A stretch of DNA of 63,857 nucleotides from an uncultured SAR86 cluster bacterium (GCA_902518715.1 CABYHU010000005.1:1-63857), one strand, 5' to 3'. Shown: positions 27,192-37,188, counted from the stretch's first letter. Numbers and translations are program-made. Notes: generated by a model not told the origin, from the sequence alone.

Positions 27192-30100
27192 ATGAAAAAT
27201 TTAAGTTTTTTAACTTTGTTTGCTTTCCTTAGTGTTGGTTTTGTTGTCGCAGATGAGCCAGTTGATGAAGATGTTGAAGTTGTTGCAGAGGCAACTATGT
27301 CTGAATCTTCTGATGCAGCTGATGACGAGGATGTCCAAGAGCTAGGAAGAGTAAGCGTAACTGGTTCTAGAATTAAAAGAGTTGATATCGAAGGTGCAAC
27401 ACCTTTAATCACAATTACTAGAGCTGATATTGATAACGCAGGTTTCCAAACTGTATATGACGCAGTAAGTAACCTTACTCAAAATACAGGTAGTGTTAAT
27501 GGTGAAAACTTCCAGGCTGGTTTTAATGCTTCATTACAACCAATCAACCTAAGGGATTTTGGTCCAGGTCGAACACTTGTACTTGTTAATGGTAAGAGAA
27601 CTGCAGACTATCCGTTCCCATACAATGGTGAATCAGCTTCTTTTAACTGGGGTGCAATTCCACTTGCAGCTGTTGAAAGAATTGAAGTTTTAACTTCAGG
27701 TGCTTCATCTATTTATGGTTCAGATGCTGTCGCAGGTGTTGTAAACGTTATATTGGTTGATGGATTAGAAAGACAAACTGCAAGAGTTGTTGCCGGTGGT
27801 GGTGTTAATGCAGGATCAGGCGGTGAGACTCTAAACCTTGAATTTGCAGGTGGAGGATTTGGTGAGAGATATTCCTATACATATGCATTAGAGTATTACG
27901 ATGAAAAAGCCGTACCTATAAGTTCAAGAAGTGAGCATGACTCTTATAAAGATGCACAAGATGGTGGATTGCCATCAAGAGGTCTTTTAATCAGAGATCA
28001 GTTTGCTGGAGCATTTAATCACTATACTCCAGATGAGCTTATTGATGGTTTAACTGCACCTTTTGATCCTTCATCAGGCCTTGTTCCTACAGCAGGATTA
28101 TCTTGTCAGGATGCTGGTGACTATTTTGCACCAACTGAAACTGAAATAGGTAACTATGTGCCATTTGCTGTCGGTGCATGGTGTGCAATTGATACAAGCT
28201 CTAACGGTTCTTTAACTAATGAAAGAAAAAGAACTGCTGCATTTCTATCAGGAACATATGAGCTTACTGATTCAGTTGAAGCATATGCTAAATATGTTTA
28301 TTTAGAGACAGATACAATCGGAACTCTTGATAACTTATTTACACCTTTCGTATGGGTTGCTGGTCCGCAAAGATACGGAAGACAAGACAGTTATTGGAGA
28401 CCAAACACTTCTACTAACCCAGCAACAGGTGGGTTCCAATTTGATCCAGGTTACTCTGCATTTATGGATTTCAGAATCCAGAAGATTTTCCCAGGAGTAT
28501 ATAGAGGATCATCATATGTTGAAGATACTTCAACAATTGATTTTGGATTGAGAGGTGTTCTTAATAACGGTTATGAGTGGGACGTTTCATATACAGAAAA
28601 CACATATGATGTTGTTCAAACAGGTAGAAACTTCTTAGCAAGTGCTCTTTATGACAAAATTCACAACATCGGTGGTGTTGACGGTTTTGGAAATCCTTGT
28701 GTACTTGATACTAATGATCTATTAGATGGAGATCCATCAAATGGAGAAGTTGACGACTGGTGGGGTATTTATGGATATTCAGCATCTTACAGTCAGCCAA
28801 ACTGTTATAACTGGGATTTTTATCTAAGTACTCAAACTCAAGCAGATGCAGAAGCTTTAAGAGTTGATAACGTTGAGCCAGCTGATGCTTTCAGTGAGCT
28901 TTTCCAAGCAACTTTAACAGGTGACTTAATGCAATTACCTTATGGTCCACTTGGTTTTGCTGCTGTAATTGAAAATCAAACAAAAGGTTATGAAGTTAAC
29001 CTCAGTGAATTAAACAAACAAGGCCTTCTTTGGGGTATTGGTGGTGTTGATGGCGGCGGTGAAAGAGAAAGAAACGCTGTTGGTGTCGAGTTTAATGTTC
29101 CGGTATCAGAAAATGTACTTATATCTCTTTCAACAAGATGGGATGAGTATGATGATGCTGTTGTAGATGTTGACAGAAGAACTGCTGGTGCAACTATGGA
29201 GTGGAGACCTAAGGACAATGTTCTTGTAAGAGCTTCATGGTCAGAGTCATTTAAGGCTCCCGATCTTCCATATTCTTTTGTTGGTGAAAGAAGATTCTTT
29301 ACATCACAAACAGACTGGTACCAGTGCTGGTATGACGGTAACTTTGGTAACGGTGGAGAAAATTGTGGTGGTGCTTATGGCATTATCAACATCGAAGGAT
29401 TTACAACTGGTAACCTTGGTCTTAAGGAAGAAGAAGGTGATTCATATGCTGTTGGTGTTGTTTGGGAGCCAATGGATAGAATGGTTGTTACAATCGATGC
29501 TTTCCACATTCAATTAGGTGATATTGTTTCTACTAAATCATTAGGTGCATTAACACTTGATGAAGCAGTATGTAGAGCAAGAGCAGCAGGTGATACACTT
29601 GATGCTTTCCCTGACTATCCTGATTCATATTGTTCACAAGTAATTGGGAACATTGTTAGAGGTGGTAAAGACTTTACTGTTAATCCAACTCCTGAAGGAA
29701 GTATTACCCAAATCTATGAAACACCAGTAAATATTGCTGGCCAAGAATTCTTGGGTATTGATACAGCTGTTTCATATGCATGGGTGACTGATAAAGCTGG
29801 TGACTTTAACTTTAGCGTATTTAGTTCTCATCAAATTGATCTTAAATATGCTGAAGATGTTGGTGATCCGCTTCTTTCATATATGAATAATACTTATACA
29901 CCAAGATCTAGACAGTCTTTAAGACTTGGATGGTCAAGAGGTGACTGGGGTGCTGGAATGTCAGTACTTAGAGTTGGTCATATGGAATACTTAGACGGTT
30001 CAAAAGGTAGCCCATATTTCAATACTAACCTTACAGTTAACTATGATCTTACACAGGATTCATTCTTAGCGTTTACAGTTACAAACTTGTTTGACGCTAT

Positions 30101-30218
30101 TCCGGATACTGATGCTCCATATGATAGAGGTAGTTCTTTCTATCCTTATGGATTTAACTCATTCAGATACCCAAGATTTGGCCCAGAAGCTTATCTTGTT
30201 TATCAAATGAGATTCTAA
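27192..30218 (+). CDS. TonB-dependent outer-membrane receptor
   Basis: A 1008-residue receptor from the ATG at 27192. The frame is open to 27138, but the extra residues spoil the signal peptide, and GGGGAA stands seven bases before 27192. The signal peptide covers residues ~1-20 (VVAD), followed by an unusually acidic linker (EPVDEDVEVV, DAADDEDVQE) before the TonB-box-like RVSVTGSRI. The plug carries LVLVNGKRT and SSIYGSDAVAGVVNVIL. The barrel ends in VYQMRF. Divergent from the exported S9 peptidase, it may import its peptide products (inference). A terminator follows. Confidence 0.93.
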   Translation: MKNLSFLTLFAFLSVGFVVADEPVDEDVEVVAEATMSESSDAADDEDVQELGRVSVTGSRIKRVDIEGATPLITITRADIDNAGFQTVYDAVSNLTQNTGSVNGENFQAGFNASLQPINLRDFGPGRTLVLVNGKRTADYPFPYNGESASFNWGAIPLAAVERIEVLTSGASSIYGSDAVAGVVNVILVDGLERQTARVVAGGGVNAGSGGETLNLEFAGGGFGERYSYTYALEYYDEKAVPISSRSEHDSYKDAQDGGLPSRGLLIRDQFAGAFNHYTPDELIDGLTAPFDPSSGLVPTAGLSCQDAGDYFAPTETEIGNYVPFAVGAWCAIDTSSNGSLTNERKRTAAFLSGTYELTDSVEAYAKYVYLETDTIGTLDNLFTPFVWVAGPQRYGRQDSYWRPNTSTNPATGGFQFDPGYSAFMDFRIQKIFPGVYRGSSYVEDTSTIDFGLRGVLNNGYEWDVSYTENTYDVVQTGRNFLASALYDKIHNIGGVDGFGNPCVLDTNDLLDGDPSNGEVDDWWGIYGYSASYSQPNCYNWDFYLSTQTQADAEALRVDNVEPADAFSELFQATLTGDLMQLPYGPLGFAAVIENQTKGYEVNLSELNKQGLLWGIGGVDGGGERERNAVGVEFNVPVSENVLISLSTRWDEYDDAVVDVDRRTAGATMEWRPKDNVLVRASWSESFKAPDLPYSFVGERRFFTSQTDWYQCWYDGNFGNGGENCGGAYGIINIEGFTTGNLGLKEEEGDSYAVGVVWEPMDRMVVTIDAFHIQLGDIVSTKSLGALTLDEAVCRARAAGDTLDAFPDYPDSYCSQVIGNIVRGGKDFTVNPTPEGSITQIYETPVNIAGQEFLGIDTAVSYAWVTDKAGDFNFSVFSSHQIDLKYAEDVGDPLLSYMNNTYTPRSRQSLRLGWSRGDWGAGMSVLRVGHMEYLDGSKGSPYFNTNLTVNYDLTQDSFLAFTVTNLFDAIPDTDAPYDRGSSFYPYGFNSFRYPRFGPEAYLVYQMRF

Positions 30219-30231
30219 GATTAGGATTTAT

Positions 30232-30260
30232 AAAAAGGAGGCTTTTGCCTCCTTTTTTTT
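30232..30260 (+). terminator. Rho-independent terminator of the third TonB receptor gene
   Basis: AAAAAGGAGGC / GCCTCCTTTTT stem with TTTT loop and extra T residues, 13 bases after the stop. Confidence 0.95.
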
Positions 30261-30319
30261 GTCAAAAAATTAAACATTCTTTACTCGGTAATTATTAAGT
30301 AATAATAAGAGTTTTAGAG

Positions 30320-30325
30320 TATAAT
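30320..30325 (+). promoter_or_regulatory. -10 element of the DUF3450-TtpC-ExbBD-TonB operon
   Basis: TATAAT 23 bases before the first ATG, with AAGGGA as ribosome-binding site in between. No good -35 was found. Confidence 0.4.
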
Positions 30326-30348
30326 TTGTGGTCACTTAAAGGGACATA

Positions 30349-31137
30349 ATGATGCGATTTAAAATGAATAAAAATATTCTTGCTCTTTCTTTGTTTTCAG
30401 CTTTTTCTTTAACAACCTATGCACAAGAAACGGCTACTGTTAGTGATGTTGATTTACTTACTGAATCAATAAATATCTCAACTGACAGTCTTGAAAACTC
30501 TGCATTAACACAAGAACAAATTAATAAGCTTGATGAGACTACAAGGATCTTATTAGCTGATTATCAATCTACCTCAAAAGAATATGAATCATTGAAACTA
30601 TACAATGATCAGGTTCAAAAAATAATTAACTCTCAAATTGCGGAAATAGAAAATATATTATTTCAAATAGATGAACTCGATAGGACCAATCAGAAGATTG
30701 TCCCGCTAATGATAAAAATGATAAATGGATTAGAAGACTTTATTAATCTTGACCTTCCTTTTTTAATGAAAGAAAGACAAAATCGTCTTGCAAATTTGCG
30801 CTCTACTATGGATAGAGGCGATATCTCAACTTCAGAGAAGTTTAGGTTAATTACTGAAGCATACAAAACAGAGCTTGAATACGGAAGAACAATTGAAACA
30901 TACAGAGATACAATTAACATTGATGGAGTTGATACAAGTGCTGATTTTCTGAGAATTGGAAGAATAGCTCTAACATATTTAACAACTGATGGAAGCAAAG
31001 GCGGATATTACGATTTAAATGAAAGGACATTCTTGAAATCATCTGGTTCTATTAAAAGAGCTACTGAGGATGGTTTGAAGATTGCAGCTAAACAAGCTCC
31101 ACCGGCTTTAATACAAATTCCAATATATAAGGACTAA
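30349..31137 (+). CDS. DUF3450 family periplasmic protein
   Basis: A 262-residue exported protein (signal about 1-25, ending TYAQ) that is mostly a long alpha-helical coiled coil through residue ~150, then an LTYLTTDGSKGGYYDLNERTF segment typical of DUF3450. Members almost always precede the TtpC-ExbB2-ExbD2-TonB2 genes, as here, and are thought to be periplasmic partners of that system. The exact role is not established. Two or three closely spaced Met codons exist; AAGGGAC before 30349 supports the first. Confidence 0.88.
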   Translation: MMRFKMNKNILALSLFSAFSLTTYAQETATVSDVDLLTESINISTDSLENSALTQEQINKLDETTRILLADYQSTSKEYESLKLYNDQVQKIINSQIAEIENILFQIDELDRTNQKIVPLMIKMINGLEDFINLDLPFLMKERQNRLANLRSTMDRGDISTSEKFRLITEAYKTELEYGRTIETYRDTINIDGVDTSADFLRIGRIALTYLTTDGSKGGYYDLNERTFLKSSGSIKRATEDGLKIAAKQAPPALIQIPIYKD

Positions 31138-31139
31138 AA

Positions 31140-32507
31140 ATGAAAATAAATTTTTTACCTTTTTTACTGTTAGCTTCTTTTGTTTTTGCGCAAGAAGATC
31201 CTGAACAGTTAGTTGAACCAATTATTACGGACCTTGATAGGCTTGTCGAATCAGTTAAACAAACTGCTTCATCTAGATCTGCTGAAGATAATGCAAGATT
31301 GCAAAGATTTTTAGCTGATAAAAATAGACAACAGTACCTTCTCAATCAAATGAAGGCAAAACTGAATGCTGAGGAGGATAGAAGCGTAAGACTGACAAAA
31401 GAATATGAAGACAATGATGCAAGACTTGCTGACCTTGAAGAGCAACTTACTTTAAAACTTGGCTCTTTTGGTGAGCTTTTTGGTATTGTTCGACAAACAG
31501 CAGGTGAGTCTAAAGGCCAATTTTCATTATCCTTAACAAATATTGAATATCCAGAAAGGATAGAATTTTTAGGAGACATTGCTGAAAGAAAAAGTTTAGA
31601 TCTGCCAACTAATGAAGAGCTAGAAAGGCTTTGGTTTGAAATATTAAATGAATTAAACCAGAGTGGTAAAGTTAAGGAATATAGTACAGAAATTCTTTCT
31701 AAATCAGGAGAGGTTGTTGAAGCTGATGTTCTAAGAATGGGTGTTTTTAACTCTGTGGCAAATGGAATGTATTTAAACCTAGTTGCTGAGCAAAATGTAC
31801 TTGAATATTTACCTAAGCAGCCTGATGGTGGAATTAGACGTTCAGCTAAAAGATTACAGAATTCTGATAGCGGGACATACCATGAAGTTTATATAGATCC
31901 TACAAGAGGTTCTCTATTAACAAAACTAATAGATCGTGCCGGATTTTTTGAAAGAATTAATCAAGGCGGTTTTGTTGGCTATATCATCATATTACTTTTT
32001 GTAATCGGAATTGTTCTTGGTGCAATGAGATATAGGTTCTTGACTGCAGAATCTAAAGTTCTTGATGCAGAATTAGCAAGCGGTAATTTTTCTGAGACTT
32101 CTGTCCTAGGAAAACTTAATAAGATCTTTAAAGACTATCAAGGAACTACTCCTGAAGATCTTGAGGCGCAGCTTGAGGACGTTCTCTCAAGAGCCATTCC
32201 TGTTCTTGAACAGAATCTAAGCACTATTAAATTATTAGCAGCTGTTGCTCCTCTTCTTGGATTATTAGGAACTGTTGTTGGTATGATTGAAACATTCCAA
32301 TCAATAACATTGTTTGGTACTGGAGATCCCAAGCTAATGGCTGGTGGTATTTCGCAGGCGCTCGTTACAACAATGTTAGGACTAATAGCCGCGGTTCCAC
32401 TTCTTTTTGTTCACAACATTCTTGAATCAAGGAGTAGAGGTATTACTCAGGTTTATGAAGAGCAAGCAATTGGATTTATAGCTTCATTTTCAACTAGACA
32501 AAAATAA
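31140..32507 (+). CDS. TtpC-like long MotA/TolQ/ExbB-family protein
   Basis: A 455-residue protein of the TonB2-type system. Residues 1-17 are a signal peptide, then a long coiled-coil periplasmic region (to ~270) that normal ExbB lacks. The MotA/TolQ/ExbB core begins at the first membrane segment (YIIILLFVIGIVLGAM) and contains LAAVAPLLGLLGTVVGMIETF and ISQALVTTMLGLIAAVPLLF. In Vibrio, TtpC is required in addition to ExbB2/ExbD2 for TonB2 function. It lies two bases after the DUF3450 gene and two before exbB, so one operon. Confidence 0.92.
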   Translation: MKINFLPFLLLASFVFAQEDPEQLVEPIITDLDRLVESVKQTASSRSAEDNARLQRFLADKNRQQYLLNQMKAKLNAEEDRSVRLTKEYEDNDARLADLEEQLTLKLGSFGELFGIVRQTAGESKGQFSLSLTNIEYPERIEFLGDIAERKSLDLPTNEELERLWFEILNELNQSGKVKEYSTEILSKSGEVVEADVLRMGVFNSVANGMYLNLVAEQNVLEYLPKQPDGGIRRSAKRLQNSDSGTYHEVYIDPTRGSLLTKLIDRAGFFERINQGGFVGYIIILLFVIGIVLGAMRYRFLTAESKVLDAELASGNFSETSVLGKLNKIFKDYQGTTPEDLEAQLEDVLSRAIPVLEQNLSTIKLLAAVAPLLGLLGTVVGMIETFQSITLFGTGDPKLMAGGISQALVTTMLGLIAAVPLLFVHNILESRSRGITQVYEEQAIGFIASFSTRQK

Positions 32508-32509
32508 AT

Positions 32510-33037
32510 ATGTTTTATTATTTGTCTTTGCCCTTTGTATCTCTACTTGATTTCTTTGATAGAGGCGGACCTGTAATATTTATTTTATTTGTTGTTGCCA
32601 TTGTTATGATCACTCTTCTTGTTGAGAGATTAATATTCTTTATAAATGATCTTAAAAAGCTAAGTGCTGATAGAGTATCAGAGGTAAGAGAATGTCCTTC
32701 AGATAATAAATGGATCAGAAATAAGATTAAGTTAAAGAACATTTCAATTTTAAATTCACAATCTTCCAAAAATCTTCTTATGATTCAAGGTCTTATAGCA
32801 TTGTGTCCATTATTGGGGCTGCTTGGGACAGTAACTGGTATGATTGAGGTATTTGATATCATGGCTATTACTGGAACTGGAAATGCAAGAGCAATGGCTT
32901 CAGGAATTGCTAGAGCAACGTTACCAACTATGACTGGACTTTTTATTTCGATTGTTGGCTTATTTCTTCTAACGGCTATTAAGTCTTCAATAGAAAAAGC
33001 TACCTTGGAAGTCAAACATACAATAGAAACAATATAA
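32510..33037 (+). CDS. exbB: ExbB-type proton channel subunit
   Basis: A 175-residue MotA/TolQ/ExbB family protein with three membrane segments: GGPVIFILFVVAIVMITLLVE, then LIALCPLLGLLGTVTGMIEVF and IARATLPTMTGLFISIVGLFLL. It forms the pentameric scaffold of the proton-driven motor that energises TonB. The short length is typical of ExbB2-type subunits. It is followed one base later by exbD. Confidence 0.93.
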   Translation: MFYYLSLPFVSLLDFFDRGGPVIFILFVVAIVMITLLVERLIFFINDLKKLSADRVSEVRECPSDNKWIRNKIKLKNISILNSQSSKNLLMIQGLIALCPLLGLLGTVTGMIEVFDIMAITGTGNARAMASGIARATLPTMTGLFISIVGLFLLTAIKSSIEKATLEVKHTIETI

Positions 33038-33038
33038 T

Positions 33039-33440
33039 ATGATTAAAAGACGAAATAGAGCTAGAGACGAATCAACAATTGATATTACACCTATGTTGGA
33101 TATTGTTTTTATTATGCTTATATTTTTCATTGTTACTACATCGTTTGTGAAAGAAACTGGAGTTGAGGTAAATAGACCAAATGCTTCAACAGCTGTTAGA
33201 GATGAGAGAGGAAATATACTAATTGCCATCACTGCAAATGATGAAATCTGGATAGATAAAAGAAGAGTTGACCTAAGGTCTGTAAGGGCAAATGTTGAAA
33301 GACTAAAAGCTGAGAACCCTGAAGGTTCAGTAATAATTCAAGCTGATAAAGCTTCGAAAACAGGATTTTTAGTTGAAACAATGGACCAAGTAAGGTTAGC
33401 CGGAGTACAAAATGTTTCAATCGCTGCTGAACAGGATTAA
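33039..33440 (+). CDS. exbD: ExbD-type biopolymer transport protein
   Basis: A 133-residue protein with one N-terminal membrane helix (ITPMLDIVFIMLIFFIVTTSF). Asp21 in PMLDIVF corresponds to the protonatable Asp25 of E. coli ExbD. A periplasmic domain follows (VIIQADKASKTGFLVETMDQVRLAG). It partners ExbB in converting proton flow into TonB movement. Its last 29 bases overlap the start of tonB, so translation is probably coupled. Confidence 0.94.
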   Translation: MIKRRNRARDESTIDITPMLDIVFIMLIFFIVTTSFVKETGVEVNRPNASTAVRDERGNILIAITANDEIWIDKRRVDLRSVRANVERLKAENPEGSVIIQADKASKTGFLVETMDQVRLAGVQNVSIAAEQD

Positions 33441-34050
33441 TTTTGAAAATAGATTAACCGTTTCTATAGTTGGCGGTTTTTCTATAGCTTTTGCCATCTT
33501 TCTTACCATTTATATAATTATTTTACCTAGTGATAAAAATTTTGATACAGCAAAAGATTCTAGTCTGGTTGACTTTGTAAGGTTAAGGAAAAATGATTTT
33601 TTGAATGAAAGGGAGAGAGCTCTTCCAGAAAAACCACCACCACCGAAAAAACCACCTCCACCAAAGCTGGAAACGCCTGAAGTTGTTCAGCCTGTTCAAA
33701 ACTTAAATATTAAGTTTCCTACTTTAAATACACCCGTTGATTTAAAAGGAGCATTCTTGCGTGGAGCAAACTCTTTGGCCTCAAATAGTGGCTTGATACC
33801 TTTAGTAAAAATTCAACCTAAATATCCAAGAGAAGCTTTAAAAGGTGGAAAAACTGGTTTTGTAACGGTTAGGTTAACAGTTGATGAAAAGGGGAGAGTA
33901 ATAAGTGCTATAATTGAAGAGTCAAGACCGCCAAGAATATTTGATGCTGCTGCGATACAAGCAGTTCTTAAATGGAAGTTTAAACCAAGAGTAATCGATG
34001 GGGTTCCTGTAAAACAGGTGGGTCTTACTACGATAGAGTTTAATTTGTAA
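33412..34050 (+). CDS. tonB: TonB energy-transducing protein (TonB2-type, short)
   Basis: A 212-residue TonB. One inner-membrane helix lies at about residues 16-37, a short proline-rich spacer (EKPPPPKKPPPPK) at about 74-87, and a C-terminal domain with VKIQPKYPREALKGGKTGFVTVRLTVDEKGRV and AIQAVLKWKFKPRV, the TonB_C signature. The proline spacer is much shorter than in E. coli TonB1, as in TonB2 proteins. It should serve the three TonB receptors in this window and others elsewhere. The ATG lies inside exbD. Its stop shares one base with the next start (TAATG). Confidence 0.93.
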   Translation: MFQSLLNRINFENRLTVSIVGGFSIAFAIFLTIYIIILPSDKNFDTAKDSSLVDFVRLRKNDFLNERERALPEKPPPPKKPPPPKLETPEVVQPVQNLNIKFPTLNTPVDLKGAFLRGANSLASNSGLIPLVKIQPKYPREALKGGKTGFVTVRLTVDEKGRVISAIIEESRPPRIFDAAAIQAVLKWKFKPRVIDGVPVKQVGLTTIEFNL

Positions 34051-35267
34051 TGAAAAGATTTTTATTTTTAATTTTAATTGTTAGTTTTAATATCTCTGCT
34101 GCTGATGAAGGGATACAGCAATGGGTCTACAATACTTTAGAGAGGGCTCAAGCCAATCTTGATAAAGGCAATATAGAAGCTGCTGAAAAAATTTATTATG
34201 ACTACGCTAATGATACCTGGTCATCAAGATCATACGATCATTTTGTATTTCTCAGAACTTATGCATATTTTTTACTTTCCTACGATAGAAATGAAGAAGC
34301 TCTAAGGTATCTAAAACAGGCTAGCCTTAAACGAGATATGCCGCCTTATGATATTTTTGAGCTTCATTTTACGTTAGGGCAAGTTTATTATGTCACTGGT
34401 GATAGAGAAAATGCCAAAAAAACCTTACTAAAATGGGTTGAAATAGGTGAAAAAAATAAACTTGATCTAAAGCCTGAAGGTTATGCAATACTTGCAACCA
34501 TATATGCCCAAGACGAAGAGTGGGGCAATGCTCTTAAATTTATAACGTTAGCTATTGATAACTCCTATAGGTTTGTTGAGGACTGGGCACAATTAAAGTT
34601 TGCTATTCACACTGAAAGAAAAGAATATTTGGATGCACTAGAAATATCTCAAGACTTAGTGAGGTATAAGCCAAAAAATAAACAGTATATTGAACAAATG
34701 GCAGGTATCTATAACATCATCAAATTTGAAGAAGAGTCACTTGCTTCTCTTGAATTTAAACTTCAACAAGACTTGCTTAAAAAACCATCCGAATATATTA
34801 ATTTAGCTAATTTTTATCTTTACAAGGGTTTACCGGTTGATTCTAGCAAGGTAATTGAAAGAGGTTTAAAGCTCAAAGTCTTGGATAATAATATTAAAAA
34901 TAATGAGCTCCTTAGTAATGCTTATATAATCGCCAAAGATTTTGATAATGCAGTTAGGTCATTAATTAAAGTAACAAAGATTACTAATGATCCAAAGTAT
35001 GACTACCGAATTGGCCAGATTCAATTGCAGAATTCGAAATATGAGCAAGCTATTAAATATTTTAATATTGCTAGGGATAAAGGTTGGAACAGAAGACCAG
35101 GTTCACTAGAAATGCTTTTAGGAGTCTGTTATATCGAAATAGATGACTTCAAAAATGCTCGTCTTGAGTTAAAAAAAGCAATAGACTTTGGTAAAGAAAA
35201 AGAAGCAAATCCTTGGCTATCCTACATAGAATCTACAGAGGGTTTAAGAGCGGCTGTCTCCTCTTAA
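34050..35267 (+). CDS. Periplasmic TPR-repeat protein of the TonB2 operon
   Basis: A 405-residue protein with a signal peptide (~1-17, ending ISAA) and degenerate tetratricopeptide repeats throughout (for example EEALRYLKQA, FTLGQVYYVTGDRENAKKTLLKW, YRIGQIQLQNSKYEQAIKYFNIA). Such a TPR gene commonly closes TonB2 operons in marine gammaproteobacteria and probably acts as a periplasmic scaffold. The partner is unknown. Translation appears coupled to tonB through TAATG. Confidence 0.87.
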   Translation: MKRFLFLILIVSFNISAADEGIQQWVYNTLERAQANLDKGNIEAAEKIYYDYANDTWSSRSYDHFVFLRTYAYFLLSYDRNEEALRYLKQASLKRDMPPYDIFELHFTLGQVYYVTGDRENAKKTLLKWVEIGEKNKLDLKPEGYAILATIYAQDEEWGNALKFITLAIDNSYRFVEDWAQLKFAIHTERKEYLDALEISQDLVRYKPKNKQYIEQMAGIYNIIKFEEESLASLEFKLQQDLLKKPSEYINLANFYLYKGLPVDSSKVIERGLKLKVLDNNIKNNELLSNAYIIAKDFDNAVRSLIKVTKITNDPKYDYRIGQIQLQNSKYEQAIKYFNIARDKGWNRRPGSLEMLLGVCYIEIDDFKNARLELKKAIDFGKEKEANPWLSYIESTEGLRAAVSS

Positions 35268-35277
35268 AACACAAAGT

Positions 35278-35306
35278 TTGATCATTTCAAATATGTAAAG
35301 TAAACT
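35278..35306 (+). promoter_or_regulatory. Promoter of the MacAB-like operon
   Basis: TTGATC (35278-35283), 17-base spacer, TAAACT (35301-35306). The transcript would begin one or two bases before the ATG at 35315. Confidence 0.45.
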
Positions 35307-35314
35307 TGACATCT

Positions 35315-35998
35315 ATGAGCTTGATAAAAGTAAAAAATCTAAAAAAACAGTTTCAAATTGGAAGTGAAACGGTTAATGCAATTAAAGATATAAGTTTTGA
35401 TGTTAAAGCTGGTGAGTTTATTTCAGTCATGGGTCCATCTGGATCTGGAAAAACAACTTTAATGAACATCATTGGATGTCTTGATACACCAACTTCAGGA
35501 GAGTATCACCTAGATGATAATGAGGTGAGTCTTCTTGACGATAATGAATTAGCGGCAATCCGAAATAAAAAGATTGGCTTTGTATTTCAATCCTTTCATC
35601 TTTTATCAAGAAATACTGCGCTTAATAATGTAATGCTGCCTTTAACATATGCGGGTTATGATAAGAAGGAAGCTCTAAAAAAAGCAAAAAACGTTTTGGA
35701 TAAAGTTGGTCTTGAAGATAGAGTGAGCCATAAACCAAATGAATTATCTGGTGGCCAACAGCAAAGAGTTGCTATCGCAAGAGCGCTAGTGAATAATCCG
35801 AGTATTGTTTTTGCTGATGAACCCACTGGTAATCTTGATACCAAAACAGGAGAAGAGATTATGAGTCTTTTCAAAGAACTTCATAAAAATGGACAAACAA
35901 TAATAGTAATAACGCATGAAAATGACATTGCTAATCAAACTGAAAGAATAATTACAGTAAAAGATGGATTAATTGAATCTGATGAGAGGAGAGTTTAA
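35315..35998 (+). CDS. ABC transporter ATPase, MacB/LolD type
   Basis: A 227-residue ATP-binding subunit. Walker [11 protein letters not shown]-loop FVFQSFHLL, signature [15 protein letters not shown], Walker [13 protein letters not shown], and switch His in VITHE. It closely follows the LolD/MacB-ATPase pattern. The frame opens at a TTG at 35306, but the ATG at 35315 gives the usual N-terminus. Translation of the adaptor gene is coupled (TAATG at 35996-36000). Together with the next two genes it forms a MacAB-like exporter in which the ATPase and permease are separate proteins. Confidence 0.92.
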   Translation: MSLIKVKNLKKQFQIGSETVNAIKDISFDVKAGEFISVMGPSGSGKTTLMNIIGCLDTPTSGEYHLDDNEVSLLDDNELAAIRNKKIGFVFQSFHLLSRNTALNNVMLPLTYAGYDKKEALKKAKNVLDKVGLEDRVSHKPNELSGGQQQRVAIARALVNNPSIVFADEPTGNLDTKTGEEIMSLFKELHKNGQTIIVITHENDIANQTERIITVKDGLIESDERRV

Positions 35999-37179
35999 TG
36001 AAATATTTGTTCTTAATACCTATTTTAATTTTAGTTGGCTGTGGGGGTGGATCAAATGACTCTCAATCTTACTCCTACTATCAAAAGAAAGATGTAGAGC
36101 CTAAACAGCTAGATTTGACTATCGAAGCATCAGGGGAGATCGAAGCCATTTATTCCGTTGAAATAAAGTCCAAAGCCTCTGGTGAAATCTTAGATCTGCC
36201 AGCTGAAGTAGGGGATTTTGTAAAAAAAGGAACTATTTTGGCAAGAATAGATCAAAGGACACCAAGGAACGTTTTAGATCAGGCAGAAGCAGATCTGAAA
36301 CTAGCTGAGGTTAGATTAGAAAATGCTGATGCACAACTTGTTAGAGGACAGGCATTACATGCTGAGGGAAGTATTGCTGATAAAAACTTTGAAGAAATTC
36401 AGGAAAGTTTTGCATCTGCCAAGTCGCAACACGTTAGATCTATTGTTAATGTGGAAAATGCAAAAATTGCACTAGACGACACCTTAGTTAAGTCGCCACT
36501 TGATGCAACTATAATTTCTAGACCAGTTGAGGTTGGTCAGGTAATTTCTTCGCCAACATCTGCTGTTGGAGGAGGAACAGTCTTGATGAGAATGGCTGAT
36601 CTATCAAAAGTTAGAATTAGAGCTTTTGTTGATGAAATTGATATCGGTAAAGTAACAGTTGGACAAGAAGTATCAATAAGAGTAAGTGCCTTTAGAGAAG
36701 AAATTTTTTCTGGTAAAGTTTCAAAAATCGAACCTCTTGCAATAGTGCAACAAGGCGTAACAATTTTTCCAGTTCTTATAGATATTGAGAACAAAGATAA
36801 CCTTCTTCTTCTTGGCATGAATACAGATGTTGTAATACAAGTTATAGATGCGGAAGTCGCAATAAGTGCACCTACAGGAGCTTTAAGAACAAGAGATGAT
36901 GCATATTCTGCTGCAGAAATACTAGGAATTAGTAAAGTAACTGTTGATAATTTTCTAAAAGACAAAGTTGATGGTGAAAACTTTACAAAATTTATAGTTT
37001 TTAAAAATTCTTCAAATGGCCCAACTCTCTCATGGGTTGAAATTGGTATTTCTGATTTAGCTAACGTTGAAATCAAAAAAGGACTCAATAATGGAGATCA
37101 GGTATTTGTCTTACCAAGCAAAGGTTTAGTTGATTATCAAAACAGATTCAAGGAAAGAGTTAAAAATAGCTTCGGTTAA
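35998..37179 (+). CDS. Periplasmic adaptor (HlyD/MacA family) lipoprotein
   Basis: A 393-residue membrane-fusion protein. Lipobox LVGC with Cys15, followed by GGG. It has a lipoyl-type hairpin (IEAIYSVEIKSKASGEILDLPAEVGDFVKKG ... DATIISRPVEVGQVI), a helical hairpin around residues 95-160 and a beta-barrel domain, as in MacA. The C-terminal part has an inserted, less conserved segment near DAYSAAEILGISKV. It links the inner-membrane ABC permease to an outer-membrane channel. It lies between the ATPase and permease genes. Confidence 0.9.
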   Translation: MKYLFLIPILILVGCGGGSNDSQSYSYYQKKDVEPKQLDLTIEASGEIEAIYSVEIKSKASGEILDLPAEVGDFVKKGTILARIDQRTPRNVLDQAEADLKLAEVRLENADAQLVRGQALHAEGSIADKNFEEIQESFASAKSQHVRSIVNVENAKIALDDTLVKSPLDATIISRPVEVGQVISSPTSAVGGGTVLMRMADLSKVRIRAFVDEIDIGKVTVGQEVSIRVSAFREEIFSGKVSKIEPLAIVQQGVTIFPVLIDIENKDNLLLLGMNTDVVIQVIDAEVAISAPTGALRTRDDAYSAAEILGISKVTVDNFLKDKVDGENFTKFIVFKNSSNGPTLSWVEIGISDLANVEIKKGLNNGDQVFVLPSKGLVDYQNRFKERVKNSFG

Positions 37180-37188
37180 GGTGTAAAT

